In this document: positions 7,771 through 17,600 of the stretch, in pieces
Numbering within the stretch: position 1 is the first letter of the stretch
Layout of the letters: each line of letters begins with the position of its first letter
Source: a virus
DNA length: 21,168 bases
Direction: 5' to 3' (one strand)
Virus record (IMG/VR): IMGVR_UViG_3300037189_008394
Location: 1-21,168 of that record
Program-made: the position numbers and the translations under genes
The notes under the pieces: model-generated
The model's database searches: none
What the model was told of the DNA's origin: nothing
The model's input: only the letters and a program-made list of their open reading frames with translations

Positions 7771-8145
7771 ATGCCAACATTCATCGGATTCAACACTGTC
7801 GACCAACCTAAGAAATTTACGTTAACAAACTTTGATTTAGTTAAACGAGATTTTTTAAATGCCATTAACATCAGACAAGGGCAGTTAGTAGGCCGTCCAG
7901 GCTACGGAACTACCTTGTGGGATAACCTGTTTGAAAGTCAAACACAGGCCACACAAGCTGCCATTGAACGAGAAATACAACGTGTAGCTGGATTAGATCC
8001 ACGACTTTATATTAAATCAATTAACGCATATCCTCAGCAAAATGGAATATTGTTAGAAGTTGATGCTGCCATGGTACCTAGCACCGACGCTCAACGTCTA
8101 AGCATTTTCTTAGACCAAGAATCTCGACGAGCTAGTTACATATAA
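7771..8145 (+). CDS. 25: Baseplate wedge protein gp25
   Basis: gp25 (GPW_gp25 family) is a core wedge subunit with gp6 and gp53 and has relatives in type VI secretion baseplates (TssE). This 124-residue protein has about the usual length (T4 gp25 is 132). The family signature appears as GRPGYGTTLWDNLFE at residues 41-55. It is followed by the helix TQAAIEREIQRVAGLDPRL and the strand GILLEVDAAM, both as expected. ATG 7771 has no clear Shine-Dalgarno sequence and is preceded only by AT-rich DNA with a late-type box. The partner gene 6 lies 44 bases downstream, the usual pairing in aquatic T4-like phages. Confidence 0.92.
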   Translation: MPTFIGFNTVDQPKKFTLTNFDLVKRDFLNAINIRQGQLVGRPGYGTTLWDNLFESQTQATQAAIEREIQRVAGLDPRLYIKSINAYPQQNGILLEVDAAMVPSTDAQRLSIFLDQESRRASYI

Positions 8146-8159
8146 ACTACGTAGTTTAT
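8142..8159. repeat. Perfect 18-bp palindrome over the gene 25 stop codon
   Basis: ATAAACTACGTAGTTTAT reads the same on both strands and includes the TAA stop (8143-8145) of gene 25. As RNA it could form a 7-bp AT-rich stem with an ACGT loop. No T-run follows, so it is a poor intrinsic terminator. A protein-binding site or an RNA stability element is equally possible. Confidence 0.6.
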
Positions 8160-8165
8160 TATACA

Positions 8166-8173
8166 AATAAATA
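8166..8173 (+). promoter_or_regulatory. Late-type promoter candidate upstream of gene 6
   Basis: AATAAATA, the same octamer as before gene 25, ends 16 bases before ATG 8190. A start about seven bases downstream would give a leader with only a weak purine stretch as ribosome site. The same octamer before two successive structural genes in a phage with a gp55-like factor supports late promoter use. Confidence 0.45.
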
Positions 8174-8189
8174 AAAGAAACTTAATAAA

Positions 8190-11100
8190 ATGGCAAAAAC
8201 TACAAGACAAACCGCAATATTTGGAGTTGAAGATTGGAAAAGAATCTATCAAACCTACCGAGAAGCTGACTTTCAAAGCTACGACTTTGAAACTCTACGC
8301 AAGAGTTTCATTGACTATTTGCGCTTGTACTATCCAGAAACATTCAATGATTATATTGAATCCAGTGAGTTTATTGCTTTATTAGATGTTATGGCCTTTA
8401 TGGGGCAAGGACTGGCATTCCGCACTGATCTTAATACTCGAGAAAACTATTTAGACACTGCCGAGCGCCGAGACAGCGTGGTTAGATTAGCTAACCTAGT
8501 AAGCTATACACCCAAAAGAAACACAGCCGCACACGGCTACTTAAAAGTTTTTTCTGTTTCTACCACAGAAAATGTCTACGACTATAATGGCATTAATCTT
8601 TCAAATATCACAGTTAACTGGGCAGACCCTACAAACCCAGACTGGCAAGAACAATTTACCAGTATTATCAATGCCGCATTGGTGGACAGTCAAAAAATTG
8701 GCCGCCCAGGCAATTCACAGACAATACTAGGGGTAAAAACCGACGAGTACGGAATTAGTTTACTGCCTGGCTTCTTGCCAATCATACCCTACAATGCCAC
8801 AGTTGACGGGGTATCAATGCCGTTTGAAGCAGTGAACTCTACCAGCGTGGGGAAAACATATCTGTATGAACCAGCACCGCGCCCCGGAGTACCGTTTAAT
8901 GTACTATACCGTAACGACAATCTAGGATACGAAAGTCCAGACACGGGTTATTTCTTTGCTTTTAAGCAAGGCGTGTTACAAAATCAAGACTTTAATTTAG
9001 CAGAACGTATTTCTAATAGATCCGTTAACATTAATATTGAAGGTGTTAACAATGATGACCGTTGGTTATTTCAACTCAGCAATGTAGGCAGCATTTCTAA
9101 AGAATGGACCTATGTTGACAGCGTGTATAGTGCCGCAGTAGAACAACTATCTCCAAATTTAAGATCGCTGTTTTCTGTCAGCAGTAGAACCAATGACCAA
9201 ATTACTTTAAACTTTGGCGATGGCGTATTCAGTCAGATCCCAGTAGGCTTGTTCCGCTGTTACGTTCGTGCCAGCAACGGTCTTGAATACATTATTAATC
9301 CTGAAGAAATGCAGAGTGTAAGTCTGCCTATCAGCTATGTTAGTCGTACTGGACAAAACCAAGTAATAACATTCACCTGCGGTATCACAACACCGGTGTC
9401 CAATGCATTGGCTAGAGAATCAATAACAGAAATTAAACAACGTGCGCCTGCTCGTTACTATACACAAAATCGTATGGTTAACGGTGAGGACTATAACAAT
9501 TTTCCGTTTACTGCATACAACAGTATTTTAAAAAGCAAAGCTCTTGCACGTAGCAGTATTGGTACCAGTCGATATCTTGATCTAGTAGATAATACTGGAA
9601 AATATTCAAGCACTAATACGTTTGGCAGCGATGGCGCCTTGTATGAAAACAATGTGTTACCTACAATTTTATTCAGCTGGCTAACCACCAACGACATTGT
9701 TGATGCAATTACAAACAAGCTACAGCCAAATTTAGTTGGCAGTTTGATGCATCAGTTTTACTATGCTAACTTCTACCGCCCATCATTGACAACTGGATTA
9801 CCAGTTACCTGGCACCAAAGTACCACACAGGTCAACGAAACCAGTGGTTATTTTGTAGTGTCCGGTAGCCCAGCCCCAATTGGATTCTATTCTGGATCTA
9901 ATACAAAGTATATTACAGTTGGTTCTATTGTAAAGTTTGTGCCACCTCCTGGTTACTTTTTTGACGCAAACAATAGACTCAAAGTTGGGACTCCGGTACT
10001 AGCCGATGAAAAATTAGAAATATGGGCATCGCCTACCAGTGTAATACTTGACGGTACTGCACAAGGTGTTGGCAACTTACCTAACGGAGTTGGTCCAGTA
10101 GTTTTAAATAATTTTGTTCCTACTGGCGCAATTGCCAGTCAGGTTATTCCGTTGTTTAACACCGACTTGCCCACAGACATACAGCAACAGATGCTAGAGC
10201 AAATTGAGTTGTTTAGAAATTTTGGACTTGGGTACAACAATTTAACCAACACTTGGTATGTAATTTCTTCAACAAACTTAGATCAAGATGCGGCATTTAG
10301 TTTGGCTAACGCACAATCAACATTAGGCATTAACAATGATGCCAGCTGGCTAGCACAGTTTGTAACAAATGGCGAGTCTTATACTATAACTCTAAGAGGC
10401 CTAGCATACTATTTTGGTAGTGTATTAAAAACTAGATTCTTCTTTAACGATGGTAACAAAATCTATGATAGCCGCACAGGAACAACTATTAAAGATTTTA
10501 TCAATGTGTTAAAAACCAATAGCAAACCTGACTCTAATCAGCCTTTGCCCGGTGACATATACATGACCATTGTTGGTCAACCTGTACAAAGCGACGGTTA
10601 CGTTGACGACTTTCAGGTATTAGTAAGTTATCGAGACAGTGATGCAGATAATGTTCCTGACAACCCTGACTTTTTCTCTGAAATTGTTGGACCAGAACCA
10701 ACATCGGGACAACCCGGTAGTCTAGTGTTCTTGCAGGAAACAGTTGACTTTGATAACCTGCAGAGATATCTGTTAGTTGAAAAAGACATTGTCAACTATT
10801 CCTATGCTACACAGTCTGCAATTGAAGCAGTTAAATTGGAATATGTCCCTGGACAGGTATTTTATGCATACACAGATAATGCATTTTACATCTTAGTTGA
10901 AAATATTGATGGTGTTAGATCGTTACAATCAACTACAGAATTTATTACCCGCAAAGGACGCCAAGATCTATATTTCCAGTATAGACACAATAGTCCATTG
11001 ACCAGCAGGATTGATCCCGGTACTACCAACATTATTGATTTGTATGTCGTGACACAACAGTACTATACTGCATATCAAAACTGGGTGCGCGATACCACTG

Positions 11101-11600
11101 ATACAATACCTATGCCCGAGATGCCAACAATTAATCAGTTAAGCAATGAATATGCAGGACTGCAAGAATATAAAATGATATCCGACAATGTTGTGTTAAA
11201 CTCGGTGACATTTAAACCATTATTTGGCGCCAAGGCAGCCAAAGAATTGCAAGCAACAATAAAAGTTATCAAGGCAGCAGGTAGCACAGCCAGCATCAGT
11301 GAGATTAAGAATTTAGTGATTGCAAACATTAACAACTATTTTACCATTGACAAATGGAATTTTGGAGACACGTTCTATTTCTCAGAATTAGCCGCATACC
11401 TACATAAACAAATGGGAGATGTTATCAGTTCAGCAGTATTGGTTCCGTTAGACATACAAAAGAGTTTTGGCGATCTCTATGAAATTCGTAGCGCACCCAA
11501 TGAAATATTTGTTAATGCAGCCACAGTTGCGTCAGTTGAAGTTATCGACGCATTAACAAGCACAAATTTACGCACAGCACCCGGTAGTGGAGTTATATAA
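8190..11600 (+). CDS. 6: Baseplate wedge protein gp6 (enlarged)
   Basis: gp6 forms the ring that holds the wedges around the hub and drives baseplate rearrangement on infection (baseplate J-like family). The N-terminus is typical. It has YQTYREADFQSYDFETLRKS (residues 20-39), YIESSEFIALLDVMAFMGQG (55-74), then TRENYLDTAERRDSVVRLAN (83-102) and SYTPKR. The C-terminus (about 1048-1087, with WNFGDTFYFSELAAYLHKQM and VISSAVLVP) also fits gp6, as does the following SFGDLYEIRSAPNEIFVN segment. At 1136 residues it is far longer than T4 gp6 (660). The excess lies in the middle (about 450-950), which reads as extra beta-rich modules. The stop overlaps the next start (TAATG). I am confident of the family. 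The role of the middle is unknown. Confidence 0.9.
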   Translation: MAKTTRQTAIFGVEDWKRIYQTYREADFQSYDFETLRKSFIDYLRLYYPETFNDYIESSEFIALLDVMAFMGQGLAFRTDLNTRENYLDTAERRDSVVRLANLVSYTPKRNTAAHGYLKVFSVSTTENVYDYNGINLSNITVNWADPTNPDWQEQFTSIINAALVDSQKIGRPGNSQTILGVKTDEYGISLLPGFLPIIPYNATVDGVSMPFEAVNSTSVGKTYLYEPAPRPGVPFNVLYRNDNLGYESPDTGYFFAFKQGVLQNQDFNLAERISNRSVNINIEGVNNDDRWLFQLSNVGSISKEWTYVDSVYSAAVEQLSPNLRSLFSVSSRTNDQITLNFGDGVFSQIPVGLFRCYVRASNGLEYIINPEEMQSVSLPISYVSRTGQNQVITFTCGITTPVSNALARESITEIKQRAPARYYTQNRMVNGEDYNNFPFTAYNSILKSKALARSSIGTSRYLDLVDNTGKYSSTNTFGSDGALYENNVLPTILFSWLTTNDIVDAITNKLQPNLVGSLMHQFYYANFYRPSLTTGLPVTWHQSTTQVNETSGYFVVSGSPAPIGFYSGSNTKYITVGSIVKFVPPPGYFFDANNRLKVGTPVLADEKLEIWASPTSVILDGTAQGVGNLPNGVGPVVLNNFVPTGAIASQVIPLFNTDLPTDIQQQMLEQIELFRNFGLGYNNLTNTWYVISSTNLDQDAAFSLANAQSTLGINNDASWLAQFVTNGESYTITLRGLAYYFGSVLKTRFFFNDGNKIYDSRTGTTIKDFINVLKTNSKPDSNQPLPGDIYMTIVGQPVQSDGYVDDFQVLVSYRDSDADNVPDNPDFFSEIVGPEPTSGQPGSLVFLQETVDFDNLQRYLLVEKDIVNYSYATQSAIEAVKLEYVPGQVFYAYTDNAFYILVENIDGVRSLQSTTEFITRKGRQDLYFQYRHNSPLTSRIDPGTTNIIDLYVVTQQYYTAYQNWVRDTTDTIPMPEMPTINQLSNEYAGLQEYKMISDNVVLNSVTFKPLFGAKAAKELQATIKVIKAAGSTASISEIKNLVIANINNYFTIDKWNFGDTFYFSELAAYLHKQMGDVISSAVLVPLDIQKSFGDLYEIRSAPNEIFVNAATVASVEVIDALTSTNLRTAPGSGVI

Positions 11601-14600
11601 TGGCACAAGCCCAAGTACGCAGTATTGATTTTTTACCTGAGATTTTTCAAACTCAGACAAATCGCCAATTTTTAGCCGCAACATTAGATCAATTAATACA
11701 AGAACCAAAGTTTAAAAAGACACAGGGGTTTGTAGGTCAAACAGTTGGCCCAGGAGTTAACCCCAACGATTATTATGTCACAGAACCAAGCAAAGTTCGG
11801 AGCGACTATCAACTTGAACCTGGCGTAATTATCAAGAAGCCAGACAGTGACACTATCAAAGATGCAATCACTTATCCAGGGATAATCGATGCATTAACAG
11901 TCAAAGGCGCAAACTCTCCAAACAACGATCGTTTGTTCACCAGTGACTACTATACCTGGGATCCGTTTGTTGACTATGATAAGTTCTCAAATTTTAGTCA
12001 ATACTATTGGCTGCCGCAGGGACCAGACAGTGTAGTTGTAGCCGCAACAACAGTACCAGTTACCAACGATTTTGATGTAACACGTACAAACAAAGGATAT
12101 ACAGTTGTTGGGGAATCTGGTCGCAACCCAACGATCACACTTGTTCGAGGCGGGAATTATACATTTAATGTAAATCAACCTAATCAACCATTCTGGATTC
12201 AATCAGCCCCGGGTGTTACTGGCCAATTACCTGCAACACCAAATCTCAGCAGTCGCGGAGTATTAGGTGTAAGCAACAACGGAGCTTCATCTGGACAGGT
12301 TACATTTAATGTGCCGTACAAAACAGCACAGAACTTTTATTATCAAAATTTAAACAGCATTGGTACAGTGGACTTAGTCACTGACTTAAAATACAGCGAC
12401 ATTAACAATGTTTTCGTCACTGATTTTATTGCCAAGTATGGCGGCATCGACGGCATTAAAGACCTCAACGGCCGCACATTGATTTTTAAACACACTGTTG
12501 AAGATGCAGCCGCAGCAGGCTGGCTAGAAACCACTCAGTTTGACCCAATAGTTCGAACCGCACCTAATCAAGTTGGTGAAAATATCAGTTATGATATTAA
12601 CAGCCAACCATACGATGATGTGCCTTATGAAACAATCACAGACATTATTGTAAGCGGCAGTTCAGATCCTCTTGACGGCCAGCCGGGATCATTTGATTCA
12701 ACTACATACGATCAAGTTACACCTATTAACGACCCAGCTGTTCGCTACGGAATCTGGCAGATTAACTATGTAGCCACCGATGATGGCACATTTTACATTA
12801 AATTAAATGTTTATCAAACTGTAAGCGCACTATCGTCATTCTCTATCAAGTACGGTACAGAATATAGTAGCTCACAATGGTTTAAAAATCAAACTGGATA
12901 CTTTGAAGAATTCCCACTGCTAAGTGCAGTGCAAGATGTATTGTATTATCAAGATACTACCAATCCAGCATTTTTTGGCGAAATTAGATTAATCGATCAA
13001 ACTTCCGATCAAACTTTGTTTATCGAAGATATTATTGGAAAGCCAACATTTACTAGTCCTAACGGGGTTACATTCACCAACGGACTAAAAGTTCAATTTG
13101 AAGGTACAGTTGTTCCTAGCAGTTACCAAGGACAAACATACTATGTTGAAGGTGTGGGTTCGGCAATACAATTATTGCCGGTGGGCAATTTTGTTACTCC
13201 GGAGACATACACACAAAGTGAAACATTACCATTTGACAGTCTTGGATACGATATTGGCAACTTTGATGCAAACTTAAATGCACCGGATATACAAGATTAT
13301 ATTACAATTAATCGAGCAAGCCCAGACTTAAACGCATGGACTCGTAGCAATCGCTGGTTCCACTTGCAGGTAATTTTAGATACTGCAACTTATAATAATC
13401 AGCCACCTAAGCTCAACAATCTAAGACGAGCACGTCGACCTATTTTAGAATTTAGACCCGGCATTAAACTCTGGGACTCGGGCACAAAAGGCAAACAGCC
13501 AATTGATATCATTGACTTTGTACAGACTGATGCATTAAGCAATGTTGATGGTACAATTGGATATAGCACCAATGGCTATACTTTAGTAGCAGGTACTCGA
13601 ATTGTGTTTGCAGCCGACAACGATCTGCAGGTTAGAAACAAAGTATACACTGTGCAATTTATCAAGCCTGACGGAGTGCCACCGCTAATTGCTCAACCAG
13701 TGATTAACTTAGTTGAAGCGCCAGATGCATTAGTGTTACCTGACGAAACTGTTGTCTGTTTAAACGGCGCAACACTACAAGGTGTTACTTTTAGATTTAA
13801 CGGTGACACTTGGATCCAGTCACAGCAAAAGAATTCTGTCAATCAAGCACCATTGTTTGATGTTTATGACAGTCAAGGAATTAGTTTGGGCAACAGAGAT
13901 GTATATCCTAGCTCGTCATTTCTTGGCACAAAATTATTTTCATATGCCGCAGGCTCTGGTTCAGCTGATGATGTTTTAGGATTCCCACTAAGATATTTGA
14001 CCATTAACAATGTAGGCGACATTGTATTTGACAATAATCTTTACAAAGATACATTTTACTACGTTGTCAATGCTTCTAGTATTACTAAAAATATCAGTAT
14101 TGGCACTGTTAGAGAATATTCTGACAGGGTTGTGTTTGAACGAAAACTGGGCTGGCAACGAGCTGTAGTCCAAAGCCGACAATACCAACAATTTAAGTTT
14201 ACCTATGATGGATCTCCGTTAATCTTAGATGTTGTGGTTGTTGACCCTGACTCAATCCCGCCAATAAAATTATATGTTGGATCAAAGTTCCAGGACACTA
14301 ACACTTATACCATTGAACGAAACACAATTGATAACACCACGGTTATAACATTATTGTATACTTACGTGCCCGGCGATGTAATCGAAGTACTGGCATTAAG
14401 TAATCAAGTAAGCCAAATTGGTTTTTATCAAGTCCCAATTAATTTACAAAATAACCCATTCAATGGAAATTCTGACACGTTTACCCTTGGATCAATACGC
14501 AAGCACTACGAAAGTATCTGCGAAAACTTAACAGATTTAACAGGACCTGTTAATGGCAGCAATAATTCTAGAGATCTCGGAAATATTGTTCCTTATGGTC

Positions 14601-17600
14601 TAAACATATTACAACAAAGCAGTCCGTTGACTCTTGCTGGGTATTTCCTGCGCAGTCCAGAGTATGAGATTTTTGCCGCAATTAATTATAATAGTCAAGA
14701 GTATATTAAGTTTAAATCAAAACTATTGTATACAGTTGCTCAAAATGACTATAGCAATATGACCACTGCTGAAATTTTAGATTCAGCAATTGATACTATT
14801 AATCAAGGAAAAACTTCTAGAGATCCATTCTACTGGAGTGATATGTTGCCTAGTGGAAATATCTATACTAGCAACACCTACATTTACAATACAATAAGCA
14901 CACCTATTTTTAATACTGTGCAGTCGTATAATTTTAATAGTTCTAATTATCAAGGTCTGTTGGTATTTTTAAACAATGTATTGCTGACAATAGGCTACGA
15001 ATATGTTGTGACTGAAGATTCTGCGCACATAGAAATTCTTGTACCATTAGTCGACGGGGACGTGGTAGAGATTAGAGAGTATTCGGCTACATATGGAAAC
15101 TTTGTGCCCAACACACCAACAAAGATGGGACTGTATCCATCGTACAAACCTAAAATATTTTTAGATGATACATTTGTAAATCCTCGAATGGTAATACAGG
15201 GTCACGACGGAAGTATCACTGTGGGGTTTGGCGACTTTAGAGATCAAGTGCTATTAGAATTTGAGACTCGAATTTTTGATAATTTAAAAATACATTCCAA
15301 AATACCAATTGTACCAGCTGACGTAATACCCGGCGAGTTTAGAACAACTGGATATTCAAAAGCTGATATCACAAATATTTTATCTGAAAGCTTCTTAAGC
15401 TGGGTAGCTTGGAACAAATTAGATTTTAATAGTCAAACATTTATTGCCGACAACGAGTTTACTTGGAACTATAGTTCATCTGGAAATAAAATTAATGGAC
15501 AACCACTAATTGGCGGTTGGAGAGGCTCGTATCTATACTACTATGACACTATCTCTCCTAATACAACGCCTTGGGAGATGCTAGGGTTCAGCGAAGAACC
15601 TAGTTGGTGGGAAAATAGATATGGTTCTGTGCCATACACCAAAGGAAACTTGGTGTTATGGGACGACCTTGAAATTGGTTTGGTAGCAGATCCTGCGGGC
15701 CCATATATATTACCGCAGTATGCACGCCCGGGTCTTACCAGTATTATCCCTTCAGGTACCCAAGGAGAGCTGCTAAGTCCGTTCGACAGCCTAGTAGGCC
15801 CATACAATTCCGCAAACTTTAAAAAGAGCTGGTCAGTGGGCGATGTTGGACCAGTTGAAGGTAGCTGGATTAACAGCAGTAGCTATCCATTTGCACTAAT
15901 GCGCTTGTATGCATTAACACGACCAGCAGAGTTTTTTGCATTGTTTGCAGACCGTGATCTCTACAAATACAATGCTGAATTTGATCAATATTTGTACAAT
16001 GATCGTTACAGACTTGACGCCAGTGGAGTGCAGATTTACGGAAATGGTACGTCAAAGGCCAGTTATATCAATTGGATTGTGGACTACAATCGACAGTTAG
16101 GGCATGACAGTACTACTATTTTACAAGAAGATTTAGCCAGCTTGGATGTGCGCCTGTGCTATCGCATGGCATCATACACTGACAAACAGTATCTAAAAAT
16201 ATATTTAGAAAAAAGCAATCCTAACAGTACCAACAGCAGTCTGTTGTTGCCCGACGACAGCTACAATGTCTTGCTCTATAAAAATCAACCATTTAAAAGT
16301 ACCACATACAGTTCAGTGGTGGTACAGCGTGTTGAAAAAGGCTATGCAGTCTACGGATACAGCAATGAAAATCCCTTCTTCCAGATTTTGGTTAGCAAGC
16401 CAGTTGGACCAACCCGAACATTGTTTGCTGGGGGAATAACTGTTACAGTGCCAACAGAATATACCAATACAATTGCACAAGTTCCATACGGCTATGTGTT
16501 CACTAATGCCACAGTAATGGCTGATTTCTTGTTAAGCTATGGTGAATTTTTAAAATCCCAAGGCATGGTATTTGAAACTGTTGAGAATGGTTACATACTT
16601 GATTGGCCGCAAATGGCCCAGGAATTTTTATACTGGGTTGGCCAAGGGTGGGCGCCAGGTAGTGTAATTAATTTGAATCCTAATGCTACAAAATTAGTAG
16701 TTTCACAGCCACAGGCTGTGGTTGACAATGTAGTAGTGCAAACCCCTACTAAACAAATACTGGATCAAAATAAAAATAAATTCCCTGCAAGAGACGCAGT
16801 GATTGACCGCAACGGTAATTTGTTTACTATCTCTAGTCCAACTCAACAAACAATATCTTTTGTTGACCTGCAATTTACCAGCTACGAGAATTTGCTAGTT
16901 CTTAATAATGTTAGCACGTTCAATGACTTAATCTACGATCCTATCACAGGATCTAGACAGAGCCGAATCAATATGGTTGGATGGACCACCACAGATTGGA
17001 ACGGAACGGTTGATGCTCCGGGCTTTATTTTCAATGAAGAGACAGTACTTGAGTGGCAGCCGAATAAAAAATATACCAAAGGGCAGATAGTAATTTACAA
17101 AAACAATTATTGGAGCGCACAAAACATTATACAACCAAAAGTAACTTTTGACTATAATGATTGGGTAAAGAGTGACTATACTTTAATACAAAAAGGTATG
17201 TTGCCTAACTTGGCTAACAAAGCTAATCAACTGCAAAACAGTTATAATGTTAACTCGGCAAATCTTGAGCGTGACAACGACCTGTTAAGCTATGGCCTTA
17301 TTGGATTCCGACCACGCCAGTACATGCAGGCTCTTAATCTTGATGATGTCAGTCAAGTAAATGTCTATAAGCAATTCTTAAAGACCAAAGGAACTCGTCG
17401 AGCCATTCAACAATTTACTAATGCTGACCTAGGCAAGGAAATAGCCGAATACAATGTTTATGAAAACTGGGCAATCCAACAGGCAGTTTATGGTGCTAAC
17501 GCAAACAGAAGCTACATCGAACTTCGATTAAACGCCGCAGATTTAAAATCTGATCCATCATTGGTGCAGGTAATACAGCCTGGTCAAGAAAGTGATGCTG

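Noticed and set aside
8142-8173. Palindrome followed by AT-rich DNA read as an intrinsic terminator
   Set aside because: The stem is AT-rich with no GC clamp and no T-run follows, so it does not fit a rho-independent terminator.
12125-12346. Functional copper protein encoded by the giant gene
   Set aside because: The His, Cys and Met ligands needed for a type 1 copper site are not visible, so only a fold resemblance is claimed.
13782-13979. Small plus-strand open frame in another phase inside the giant gene
   Set aside because: The surrounding frame is uninterrupted and carries conserved-looking structural sequence. The small frame has no ribosome site or motif.
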